Assembly (NCBI GenBank): GCA_900546825.1
Contig: UREE01000024.1
Location: 1-25,915, forward strand
Length of the DNA stretch: 25,915 bases
From: an uncultured Collinsella sp.
GTDB lineage: Bacteria > Actinomycetota > Coriobacteriia > Coriobacteriales > Coriobacteriaceae
Reading direction: 5' to 3'
Of the stretch, positions 8,573 to 16,433 are shown in pieces. The notes beneath the pieces are model-generated. The model was not told the origin of the DNA, did no database searches, and saw only the letters and a program-made list of their open reading frames with translations. The stretch's first letter is position 1. Every line of letters starts with the position of its first letter. The position numbers and the translations under genes were made by a program.

Positions 8573-11500
8573 ATGCTCATTCACCGTATAGCCGCGCAGC
8601 TCTACACTGCCGAGGCCCTGCAGACCGTTGAGGCCGGGCTCGATGCTGGCGAGGACGTGACGCTGGCCGTGTCGCAGTCGGGCCGCACGCTCATGGCCGC
8701 CGCCCAGTTTGCGCGCCGTCCGCGCCCCACGGTCTACATTGTGAGCGGCGAGGACGCGGCCGATCGTGCCGCCCGCAGCCTTGCCGCCTATGTGGGGCTG
8801 GCGCACGTGTGTCGCTTCCCCGAGCGCAAGGACTATCCGTGGCGCGAGCAGGCGCCCGACGACGCCGTGGTGGCGCAGCGCTGCGAGGCGCTCGGGCGCA
8901 TCGTGCGCGGCGACAACTGCATTATGGTCGCCTCGGCCCGCGCACTGCTGCGCTGCGTGCCGCCGGTCGAGAGCCGCTACTGGGAGTCCACGACCTTTGC
9001 GGTGGGCGAGGAGATCCCTTTTGACGAGGTGCCGCAGCGCCTGGTGGGCATGGGCTACACCAATGCCGGCGCCGCCGATGCACCCGGCCTGTTCCGCGTG
9101 CACGGTGACACCGTCGAGGTGTTTCCCGCACAGGAAAAGGCGCCCGTGCGCATCGAGTTTTTCGGCGACGAGATCGACCGTATCCGCCGCATGGTGAGTT
9201 CCACGGGCCAGACCATCGGCAACGAGGACAGCATCGAGATCTTCCCCTGTCGCGAGCTCGCACTCACCGACGACGCCGTCCACAACATGCATGTGGCGCT
9301 CTATCGTGCCAGCCAGGACGACAGCAAACTGGCGGCGCTGCTCGAGATGGTGGATGCGCGCATCGTCACGCCCGAGCTCGACCGCTTTTTGCCGGTGATG
9401 TACGGCCAGACCGTGAGCCCGCTGTCGCATGTGAGCGGCAAGGCGCTCGTGGTGCTGTCCGAGCCGCGCTCGCTGTTCGACGATTGCCTGCGCGCCTACG
9501 AGGATATCGAGGCACGTGCCGGCGAGGCGGGGGTCGACCGTCTGGACGGCCTGTACGTGCGTGCCCAGCAACTCGACTTTGGTGCCCAGCAGCGCCTTAA
9601 CTACGTGAGCTTGATCCGTGCCGGCGGTGCGGTGACGGCAGAGCTCAAGATTGAGCAGCCGGCCATCGCGGGCTCGGACAATCGCTTTATGACGCGCATC
9701 CAGGAGGTCGTGGGCAAGCGCTATGCCTGCGTATTTGCCATCCCCGACCGCGGTGCGCGCGAGTCGATGGAGCTCACCTTTGGCGATGAGGGTATTACCT
9801 TTGAGGAGTCGCTGACGGCCGCGCCCGAAAACGCGGGCGCTATTGGCGACCGTGTGCGCGTGGCAGCGGCAGATTCTGCCGATCGTGCTGTCCGCCAGGA
9901 TGCTCATGCTGCAATTCGCGAACGCAAGGCCGACGCGCTCAACGCCCGCTCGCTCGAGGCAGGTGCCGCCCAGGCTGCCGCCGGTGCCGCCGTGCCCACC
10001 ATCTCGCGCGGACGCGTGACCTTTGTCGATGCCGCCTTGCCGCAGGGCGTGGTGGTGCCCGATGCCAACCTGGCCGTGTTCTCGATTGCCGACCTCAACG
10101 CCCGCATGGACGCCAACCGCGCGCGCAGCCGCCGCAAGGTTGACATTACGCAGATCACCTTCCCGTTTAAGCCGGGCGACTACGTGGTGCACGCCACTCA
10201 CGGCATCGCGCTCTTTAGCGAGATCGCGCGCCAGGAAGTGGGCGGCAAGGAGCGCGACTACTTTTTGCTGGAATACGCCGATGGCGACAAGCTCTACGTG
10301 CCGCTGGAGCAGGTCGACCGCATTACGCGTTATGTTGGCCCCGACGGTGACAAGCCACGCCTGACCAGGCTCAACACCGCCGACTGGACGCGTGCCACCA
10401 ATAAGGCGCGCAAGAACGCCAAAAAGTTGGCGTTTGACCTGGTCGATCTGTATACGCGCCGCTCTTCGATTACCGGTATCGCCTGCCCACCCGACACGCC
10501 CGAGCAGATCGAGATGGAGCAGAGCTTTCCTTACGACGAGACGCGCGACCAGCTGGAGGCCATCGCCGACATCAAGGCCGACATGGAGGCGCCCAAGCCC
10601 ATGGACCGCCTGCTGTGCGGCGACGTGGGCTTTGGCAAGACCGAGGTCGCCCTGCGCGCAGCGTTTAAGTGCGTGGACTCCGGCCGCCAAGTCATGGTGC
10701 TCTGCCCCACGACCATTCTGGCCCAGCAGCACTACGAGACGTTCTTTGAGCGCTTTGCCCCGTTTGGCCTCGAGGTCGAAGTGCTCAGCCGCTTCCGCAC
10801 CCCGGCGCAGCAAAAGCGCGCGCTTAAGGCGTTTGCCGAGGGCACGATTGATGTGCTCATCGGCACGCACCGCTTGCTTTCTGCCGACGTGAACCCCAAG
10901 AACCTGGGCATGGTGATTATCGACGAAGAGCAGCGCTTTGGTGTGCAGCACAAGGAGCAGCTCAAGAACCTGCGCGAGCAGATTGACGTGCTCACGCTTT
11001 CGGCAACGCCGATTCCGCGAACCATGCAGATGGCCACGAGCGGCGTGCGCGACATGAGCCTGATCACCACGCCGCCGACCGGGCGTCGTCCCGTGATCGT
11101 GCACGTGGGGGAGTACGACCCCGATGTGGTGAGCGCGGCGATTCGCCTGGAGGTGGGCCGCGGCGGCCAGGTGTACTACGTGTCCAACCGCGTCAAGACC
11201 ATCGACGACGCCGTGGCGCGCGTGCATGAGGCCGCGCCCGAGGCGCGCGTGGGCGTGGCGCACGGCAAAATGAGCCCGCGCGAGGTCGAGGACGTGATGA
11301 TCGAGTTCGCGACCAAAAAGATCGACGTGCTCATCGCCACGACCATCGTGGAGAGCGGTATCGACAACGCGACCGCCAACACACTGATCATCGAGGACTC
11401 GCAGCGCCTGGGCTTGGCGCAGCTCTACCAGCTCAAGGGCCGTGTGGGTCGCTCTGCCACGCAGGCCTACGCGTACTTTATGTTCCCGGGCGAGCTGCCA

Positions 11501-12205
11501 CTCACCGAGGAGGCGACGGCGCGCCTGACCGCGCTTTCCGAGTTCCAGGACCTGGGCAGCGGCATGCGCATCGCCATGCGCGACCTGGAGATTCGCGGCG
11601 CCGGCTCGCTCATGGGTGCCGAACAGCACGGTAACCTATCGAGCGTGGGCTTTGACCTGTTTACGCAGATGCTGGGTCAGGCCGTGGCCGAGGCGCGCGG
11701 TGACGACGATGCCGGCGTGGAGGCGGCGAGCGTGGGCATTAACCTGCCGGCCGATTACTTCTTGTCCGAGGAGTACCTGCCGGCGGTGGACCAGCGCGTG
11801 CTCGTGTACCGCAAGCTCGCGGCGGCCGAGGACCTGGAGAGCATCGACGAGGTACAGGAAGAGACCGAGGCCGCGCATGGCGAGCTGCCGTTGGCGGGAC
11901 TCAATCTGTTCAACCGCGCGCGTATCCGTATCCGCGGCGAGCGCTTGGGGCTCGAGAGCGTCACGCTCAGCGGCGGGCGCATCACGTTTTTGGGCGTCGA
12001 CGTGCCCAAGAAGGTGGCCTTTGAGTTCAAGAATCGCTATGGCGCGGTGAACTTCCCCAAGAGCCGCAAGCTGTCGGTGCCTTACAAGGCGGGCGCCGGT
12101 GCGGGCAGCGGCCTGGGCCGCGGTCTCGACGCCAACGACGGCACCGGCCCCGTGGCCGCGGCGCTCATGCTGCTGCAGCAGCTGGGTGCTACTGACGATG
12201 ACTAA
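8573..12205 (+). CDS. mfd: Transcription-repair coupling factor Mfd
   Basis: A 1210-aa protein, slightly longer than the usual ~1150. It uses ATP to push stalled RNA polymerase off damaged DNA and recruits UvrA. The N-terminal UvrB-like part contains AQRCEALGRI and YTNAGAADAPGLFRVHGDTVEVFP. The CarD-like RNA-polymerase-interacting domain follows (FKPGDYVVHATHGIALF). The RecG-like motor has Walker A GDVGFGKTE (683-691), the DEEQ box (784-787), LSATPIPRT, VESGIDNATANT and QLKGRVGRS. The C-terminal TRCF domain includes YFLSEEYLPAVDQRVLVYRK. An Ala-rich insertion before the CarD-like domain (about 425-490) accounts for the extra length. GGAGGA lies about 6 nt before the ATG at 8573. Confidence 0.98.
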   Translation: MLIHRIAAQLYTAEALQTVEAGLDAGEDVTLAVSQSGRTLMAAAQFARRPRPTVYIVSGEDAADRAARSLAAYVGLAHVCRFPERKDYPWREQAPDDAVVAQRCEALGRIVRGDNCIMVASARALLRCVPPVESRYWESTTFAVGEEIPFDEVPQRLVGMGYTNAGAADAPGLFRVHGDTVEVFPAQEKAPVRIEFFGDEIDRIRRMVSSTGQTIGNEDSIEIFPCRELALTDDAVHNMHVALYRASQDDSKLAALLEMVDARIVTPELDRFLPVMYGQTVSPLSHVSGKALVVLSEPRSLFDDCLRAYEDIEARAGEAGVDRLDGLYVRAQQLDFGAQQRLNYVSLIRAGGAVTAELKIEQPAIAGSDNRFMTRIQEVVGKRYACVFAIPDRGARESMELTFGDEGITFEESLTAAPENAGAIGDRVRVAAADSADRAVRQDAHAAIRERKADALNARSLEAGAAQAAAGAAVPTISRGRVTFVDAALPQGVVVPDANLAVFSIADLNARMDANRARSRRKVDITQITFPFKPGDYVVHATHGIALFSEIARQEVGGKERDYFLLEYADGDKLYVPLEQVDRITRYVGPDGDKPRLTRLNTADWTRATNKARKNAKKLAFDLVDLYTRRSSITGIACPPDTPEQIEMEQSFPYDETRDQLEAIADIKADMEAPKPMDRLLCGDVGFGKTEVALRAAFKCVDSGRQVMVLCPTTILAQQHYETFFERFAPFGLEVEVLSRFRTPAQQKRALKAFAEGTIDVLIGTHRLLSADVNPKNLGMVIIDEEQRFGVQHKEQLKNLREQIDVLTLSATPIPRTMQMATSGVRDMSLITTPPTGRRPVIVHVGEYDPDVVSAAIRLEVGRGGQVYYVSNRVKTIDDAVARVHEAAPEARVGVAHGKMSPREVEDVMIEFATKKIDVLIATTIVESGIDNATANTLIIEDSQRLGLAQLYQLKGRVGRSATQAYAYFMFPGELPLTEEATARLTALSEFQDLGSGMRIAMRDLEIRGAGSLMGAEQHGNLSSVGFDLFTQMLGQAVAEARGDDDAGVEAASVGINLPADYFLSEEYLPAVDQRVLVYRKLAAAEDLESIDEVQEETEAAHGELPLAGLNLFNRARIRIRGERLGLESVTLSGGRITFLGVDVPKKVAFEFKNRYGAVNFPKSRKLSVPYKAGAGAGSGLGRGLDANDGTGPVAAALMLLQQLGATDDD

Positions 12206-12218
12206 CAAGTAAGTCGGT

Positions 12219-12317
12219 GGGACAAAGTTATCAGTAGTTTTTGTCCCAGGTGCGATAGTCGCATCGAGCCTGTCAACGCAAGCGACCCTGGGACAAAACT
12301 ACTGATAGCTTTGTCCC
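12219..12317. repeat. Nested inverted repeat of ~30-bp arms with GGGACAAA/TTTGTCCC ends
   Basis: The arms 12219-12249 and 12288-12317 are inverted copies differing by one substitution and one extra T. Each arm also folds on itself, because it begins with GGGACAAA and ends with TTTGTCCC. The 38-nt centre is unrelated. The element lies between mfd and the PAP2 gene. Confidence 0.85.
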
Positions 12318-12359
12318 GCCACGTTGCGGGTCGACCCTTCGCCCGATGGAAAGGAAAGC

Positions 12360-13223
12360 ATGTTCGGGTACATCTACAAGAAAGACGCCGCTGCCATTGC
12401 GGTTGTCCTGTGCCTTTGTCTGGGCGTGGGCAGCTTTTTCGATTATCAGATCTCGAGCGCGCTGTTCAACATCGGCAGCATGTACGGCCGCTTTATCGAG
12501 GCCGCCGGCGAGCTGCCGTTTGAGCTGACGGCGAGCGTCGCGGGCGTTATGCTCGTGCGCGCGGTGCGTCCCGACTCCAGGGGGAGCAAATGGCTCGCCG
12601 TGCTCGGCATCCTCGTCAACGTTGGCCTGGCCGGCTACGAGATCGTCTCGTCCCTGAAGGTTGGCGGCAAACTCATCGCTGTCCAGTTGGTGCTGACGTT
12701 TGTGCTGGTCATCGCTGCCAACCTTGTCGTCTATCGCCTCACGCGCGACACCGACTCCGACGAGCTCGCGCGCTGGGCGCTGATGGTGCTTGCCGTGTGG
12801 GTCGCTCAGGCCATCATCCTCAACGTGGTTGTCAAGCCGCTGTGGTCGCGCCCGCGCATGCGCGTGATCGAGGTCACGCCGGGGCTCAATTTTCAACCGT
12901 GGTGGGTGATTGGCAACCCCGACAAGTGGAGCTATATTGCGGCCGGCGTAATCAAGGACGGCTTTAAGTCGTTTGCGAGCGGACACACGGCGCACGCGGC
13001 GATCGGCCTTATGCTCGCCGGGCTTCCCGCGACGGCCTTTAAGGAAAAGCCGTCGCGCCGTCGCGTGGTCTTTTGGACGGCGGCTGCGGTTGCGGCGCTC
13101 GTCGCCTTTGGCCGCATTGTGATCGGTGCGCACTTTTTGACTGACGTGAGCTGCGGCTTTGCCCTGGTGCTGGCACTTGAGTGCCTTGCCGCGCGCATTG
13201 CCTATCCGGGCGGCGTACAATAG
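12360..13223 (+). CDS. PAP2-superfamily membrane phosphatase
   Basis: A 287-aa integral membrane protein with about six hydrophobic segments. The acid-phosphatase signature is present: K159 with KPLWSRPRMR (motif 1, with RM where RP is usual), SGHT at 207-210 (motif 2, H209) and GRIVIGAHFLTDV with R252, H258 and D262 (motif 3). Members dephosphorylate lipid phosphates such as undecaprenyl diphosphate or phosphatidate at the outer membrane face. The substrate here is unknown. AAAGGAAAG precedes the ATG at 12360, which is chosen over an upstream TTG. The gene starts just after the nested inverted repeat. Confidence 0.85.
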   Translation: MFGYIYKKDAAAIAVVLCLCLGVGSFFDYQISSALFNIGSMYGRFIEAAGELPFELTASVAGVMLVRAVRPDSRGSKWLAVLGILVNVGLAGYEIVSSLKVGGKLIAVQLVLTFVLVIAANLVVYRLTRDTDSDELARWALMVLAVWVAQAIILNVVVKPLWSRPRMRVIEVTPGLNFQPWWVIGNPDKWSYIAAGVIKDGFKSFASGHTAHAAIGLMLAGLPATAFKEKPSRRRVVFWTAAAVAALVAFGRIVIGAHFLTDVSCGFALVLALECLAARIAYPGGVQ

Positions 13224-13268
13224 CGGCGTTTAAATCATCGGGCCCATGCCCGGCTAGAGAGGATTGCC

Positions 13269-14294
13269 ATGCTCGCGTTCAACAACGACTATTCCCACGG
13301 TGCTCATCCGGCAGTGCTGCAGGCGCTCGTCGATACCAACATGGAGCCGCAGCCCGGCTACGGTACCGATGCGCACACCGAGCGTGCCAAGCAGCTGATT
13401 CGCGAGGCCTGTCAGGCCCCCGATGCTGACGTGTTCTTGCTGGTGGGCGGCACGCAGGCCAACGCGACGGTGATTGACATGCTGCTCGCGCCCTACGAGG
13501 GCGTCGTTGCCGCCGAGACCGGCCATGTCGCTTGCCACGAGGCGGGCGCCATCGAGTTTGGCGGCCACAAGGTGCTCACCATCCCCGGCTACGAGGGCAA
13601 GATGCACGCCGAGGATCTCGAGAACTATATCCAGGTGTTCTACGAAAACGAGAGCTACGATCACACGGTGTTCCCGGGCGCCGTGTACGTGAGTCTATCG
13701 ACCGAGTACGGCACGCTGTACTCCAAGGCCGAGCTCGCGGCGATTCACGCGGTGTGCCAGAAGCGCGAGATTCCGCTGTTTGTGGACGGTGCTCGTCTGG
13801 CCTATGCACTGGCGGCCGATGAGTGCGACATTACCCTGCCCGAGCTGGCGCAGCTGTGCGACGTGTTCTACATCGGCGGCACCAAGTGCGGCGCGCTTTG
13901 CGGCGAGGCTGTGGTGTTCTGCGGCATGCACGCTCCGGCGCATCCCATTCCGCGTATTAAGCAGCACGGCGCGCTGTTGGCCAAGGGCCGCCTGACGGGC
14001 GTGCAGTTTGAGGCGCTCTTTACCGATGGCCTGTATTTTGAGATTGGTCGACAGGCGATTCAGACGGCCCAGGCGCTGCGTCGTGTGCTGCACGAGCGCG
14101 GCTACCAGTTCTTTTTGGAGACGCCCACAAACCAGCAGTTCGTGATTTTGCCCAACGAGGACATGGCCCGCATTCGCGAGCATGCGGCGATCGAGTACTG
14201 GGAAAAGTACGACGATACCCACACGGTGGTGCGCTTTTGCACCAGCTGGGCCACGACGCAGGAGGACATCGACGCGCTGGCGGCGGTTCTGTAG
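13269..14294 (+). CDS. Threonine aldolase family PLP enzyme (low-specificity L-threonine aldolase type)
   Basis: A 341-aa fold-type I PLP enzyme of the beta-eliminating-lyase/threonine-aldolase family. The expected reaction is L-threonine or L-allo-threonine to glycine plus acetaldehyde. Seen features are FNNDYSHGAHPAVL at the N-terminus, the cofactor-binding GGTQANAT, H-rich GHVACHEAGAIE, FVDGARLAYAL and the PLP-lysine motif GGTKCGAL with K206. Length matches the family. GAGAGG lies 6 nt before the ATG. A small 5-bp hairpin (CGGGC/GCCCG, 13239-13252) sits in the leader. Other substrates such as phenylserine or aromatic amino acids are possible, since the family is broad. Confidence 0.88.
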   Translation: MLAFNNDYSHGAHPAVLQALVDTNMEPQPGYGTDAHTERAKQLIREACQAPDADVFLLVGGTQANATVIDMLLAPYEGVVAAETGHVACHEAGAIEFGGHKVLTIPGYEGKMHAEDLENYIQVFYENESYDHTVFPGAVYVSLSTEYGTLYSKAELAAIHAVCQKREIPLFVDGARLAYALAADECDITLPELAQLCDVFYIGGTKCGALCGEAVVFCGMHAPAHPIPRIKQHGALLAKGRLTGVQFEALFTDGLYFEIGRQAIQTAQALRRVLHERGYQFFLETPTNQQFVILPNEDMARIREHAAIEYWEKYDDTHTVVRFCTSWATTQEDIDALAAVL

Positions 14295-14311
14295 GTTGAT
14301 GTGACGAGGAG

Positions 14312-14355
14312 GGCCGCCTTGCGCCTGGGTTTGGCGCGGGGCGGCCTTTGCTTTT
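14312..14355 (+). terminator. Strong terminator after the threonine-aldolase-family gene
   Basis: A 14-bp stem, GGCCGCC-TT-GCGCC against GGCGC-GG-GGCGGCC (two G-U pairs), has a 7-nt loop and is followed by TTTGCTTTT. Confidence 0.9.
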
Positions 14356-14371
14356 GAGGGAGAAGGGCTGT

Positions 14372-14962
14372 ATGACCGAGATGTCCGAGCCGGCGATTCG
14401 CCTGGTGACGCCCGAAGACGCGCCGGCGTTGCTTGCCATCTATGAGCCGTATGTGCGCCAGACGGCGATTACCTGCGAATACGAGGTGCCGAGCGTTGAG
14501 GAGTTCGCCGGGCGCATCGAGCGTACGCTCAAGCGCTATCCGTATCTGGTGATGGAGCTGGACGGGCGTCCGGTAGGCTATGCCTATGCGAGTCCGCTCA
14601 ACAGCCGCGAGGCATACGACTGGTCGGTCGAGACGTCGATTTACCTGGCACGCGACGTGCGCCACGGCGGGCTGGGCCGCAAGCTGCACGATGCGCTCAA
14701 GCAGTGCCTGATCGCGATGGGCATCACCAACATGTGCGCGCTCATCGCCGTGCCGCACGACAAGGACGACGAGTATCTAACGCACAACAGCCAGGACTTC
14801 CATGCCCATATGGGATATCGCTTGGTGGGTGCTTTCGACCGCTGTGCCCAAAAGTTCGGCCGCTGGTACGACATGTGCTGGATGGAGCTGGTCCTGGCCG
14901 AGCGCACCCCCAACCAACCCAAGCCGACCTGGTTCCCCGACCTCCCCAAACCTGCCATTTAG
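14372..14962 (+). CDS. GNAT-family N-acetyltransferase (phosphinothricin/amino-acid N-acyltransferase type)
   Basis: A 196-aa acetyl-CoA-dependent N-acyltransferase. The opening IRLVTPEDAPALLAIYEPYVRQTAITCEYEVPSVEEF is typical of the Pat/MnaT group, which acetylates amino-acid-like amines (methionine sulfone, phosphinothricin). VGYAYASPL and the CoA pyrophosphate-binding loop RHGGLGRKL (97-105) follow, then HxxMGYRLVGAFDRCAQKFGRWYDMCWME. The C-terminal Pro-rich tail (NQPKPTWFPDLPKP) is short and unstructured. GGGAGAAGG precedes the ATG at 14372, which is chosen over an in-frame TTG at 14348. The stop codon overlaps the start of an inverted repeat at 14961. Confidence 0.88.
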   Translation: MTEMSEPAIRLVTPEDAPALLAIYEPYVRQTAITCEYEVPSVEEFAGRIERTLKRYPYLVMELDGRPVGYAYASPLNSREAYDWSVETSIYLARDVRHGGLGRKLHDALKQCLIAMGITNMCALIAVPHDKDDEYLTHNSQDFHAHMGYRLVGAFDRCAQKFGRWYDMCWMELVLAERTPNQPKPTWFPDLPKPAI

Positions 14963-15128
14963 GGACAGGTTTATTTTGGCAGGTTTTATCTGGGCAAACG
15001 TTGCAAGCCGCTGCGAAGGATGCGGATACCTTCGCGGCGGCTTTTGTTTTGGGTGTGTATGACCAAGGCGATTGACCTGCGGATGCAGCAAAGCTCCAGA
15101 TAAAACCGACCAAACTAGACCTGTCCCT
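14961..15128. repeat. Inverted repeat with 33-nt arms (AGGGACAGGT...)
   Basis: The arms 14961-14993 and 15096-15128 are inverted copies with five mismatches. The left arm begins at the stop codon of the acetyltransferase gene. The right arm and following bases recur at 22944-22987. The ~100-nt interior shows no gene. Confidence 0.8.
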
Positions 15129-15231
15129 TTTTGGCAGGTTTTTGGCTGTCTTGTGGCATCAAATCGCCGCAAGAAGCACGGCGTTCGTATGCTATTTTGA
15201 CCTGAATCGTCCCCTCGGGACGCCTTGCGAG

Positions 15232-15354
15232 CTAAGTGAGTAGACTTTTTGGCGCAGGGCGAGCACAAAGCGCATCTGCCTTACTAAAACCGCAGGTCAC
15301 AGAGATGGCTGTTTTGGGTGTGCTCGGCAGATCGCGAAAAGTCTACTCACTTAG
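15232..15354. mobile_element. MITE-like foldback element, copy 1 (123 bp)
   Basis: Perfect 15-bp terminal inverted repeats (CTAAGTGAGTAGACT and AGTCTACTCACTTAG) bound a 123-bp element with 11 differences from the copy at 23726-23848. Subterminal pairing (CGAGCACA against TGTGCTCG) extends the foldback. There is no open frame. The ends can be read as flanked by TA, as in mariner/IS630-type MITEs, but this is not proven. The remainder of the gap up to 15505 shows no gene. Confidence 0.75.
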
Positions 15355-15505
15355 GTTTACGGTGCTGGATATTCTGGACAGGAACAGTTGAGCTTGGACG
15401 GCGTGCGTTGCCAGGCGATGCTGGCATTTGCGCCATGCTGGTTTGAGATTTTATAAAAACCGCAGGTAAAACGTATATTAGGTGCATTTTGCCTGGTTTG
15501 GCGCG

Positions 15506-16228
15506 CTAGCCGATGGGCTCGGTGTATTTGGCGCGGTCGGTGCGTTGGATGCGCTTGGAGATGTGCAGCGGGCGGCCGTCGGTGTCGTAGACGTAGTCGG
15601 TGATCAGGATCAGCGCCTGCCCGCGCTCGACGTTGAGCAAAAACGCCTCGTTTTGCGAGGCGTAGCACACCTCAAAGGTCTTGTGCCCCTGTGCCGGCGC
15701 GCGATGGAATTCTTGGCGCAGCGTGGCGTAGAGCGAACCGTTGATATCGCGGTCGATGAGTGCCTCGAAGCTTGGCGGCAGATAGGTGGTCTCCAGGCAC
15801 AGCGGCGCATCGTCCAGATAACGCAGACGGACAAGTTTGACGAGCTTGCTGCCCACGGCGGCGTCAAAGAACTTAGCTATGCTGCCGGCCGCCTTGGCAA
15901 AGCCCGAGTCCACGGTGCGCGTGGTGGGCTTCATGCCCTGGCCTTCGACCTGCTTGGTATAGCTCGAAAACATCAGGTTGTTCTCGTGGAGCGCGGGCGT
16001 GTTGGCCACAAAGGCGCCACGCCCGCGCTCGGTGCGCACCAGGCCCTCATCAACGAGCACCTTAAGGGCGTGGCGCACGGTGCTGCGCGACAGACCCGAT
16101 TCGTCCATGAGTTCCATCTCGGACGGCAGCTTGTCTTCGCGTGCGTAGGTGCCGGCGGCGATGCGGTCACGCAGCGTACCCGCCAGACGCTCGTATTGGG
16201 CCAAGTTCTTTTTTGACGAAGTGCTCAT
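15506..16228 (-). CDS. GntR-family regulator with UTRA effector domain
   Basis: A 240-aa HutC/FarR-type regulator. The GntR winged helix covers about residues 8-76 (KLPSEMELMDESGLSRSTVRHALKVLVDEGLVRTERGRGAFVA). The UTRA domain (about 95-235) ends with DYVYDTDGRPLHISKRI and should bind a small sugar phosphate or similar ligand. Transcribed divergently from the SIS deglycase gene at 16434, it is probably that gene's repressor. TTRTATGC sites occupy the shared 205-bp intergenic region. A weak AGG lies upstream of the ATG. By analogy with FrlR-type regulators, the ligand may be the phosphorylated substrate or product of the deglycase; that is inference. Confidence 0.9.
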   Translation of the reverse strand: MSTSSKKNLAQYERLAGTLRDRIAAGTYAREDKLPSEMELMDESGLSRSTVRHALKVLVDEGLVRTERGRGAFVANTPALHENNLMFSSYTKQVEGQGMKPTTRTVDSGFAKAAGSIAKFFDAAVGSKLVKLVRLRYLDDAPLCLETTYLPPSFEALIDRDINGSLYATLRQEFHRAPAQGHKTFEVCYASQNEAFLLNVERGQALILITDYVYDTDGRPLHISKRIQRTDRAKYTEPIG

Positions 16229-16248
16229 GCGAATAACCTGTATCTAAC

Positions 16249-16276
16249 TTATATGCTTACTGAACCAAGCATATAT
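16249..16276. promoter_or_regulatory. Probable operator O1 of the first GntR regulator
   Basis: TATATGCTT (16250-16258) and AAGCATATA (16267-16275) are perfect inverted halves 8 nt apart, in the A/T-rich leader of the GntR gene. They contain the half-site TTRTATGC (one mismatch in the second half) that recurs near the SIS gene. Confidence 0.55.
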
Positions 16277-16348
16277 CCAACATGACAACAAAACCGCTGG
16301 TAATGGATTGCCGAAAACTTTACCAGCAAAATTTCTAAGACAAATATA

Positions 16349-16396
16349 GCATACAACTAGTCGACATAACCAAAACATGTATGTAACTTGTATGCC
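16349..16396. promoter_or_regulatory. Probable operator O2 of the first GntR regulator, before the SIS gene
   Basis: GCATACAA (16349-16356) and TTGTATGC (16388-16395) are inverted copies. The 19-mer at 16378-16396 also matches 16239-16257 at 16 of 19 positions (TGTATNTAACTTNTATGC). The paired sites near each gene of a divergent pair suggest joint control. Confidence 0.5.
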
Positions 16397-16433
16397 ATCG
16401 AGAGCATCAAACGAGAAGAAAGGCTGATGCACG

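Noticed and set aside
8321..11629. Very long minus-strand open frame (about 1100 codons)
   Set aside because: It lies opposite nth and mfd, whose motifs are unmistakable. It is His/Leu/Ala-rich without domains, as expected of an antisense shadow in GC-rich DNA.
15286..15467. AAAACCGCAGGT occurring twice (15286-15297 and 15456-15467)
   Set aside because: Only 12 nt are shared and the flanks differ; too little to call another copy of the foldback element.
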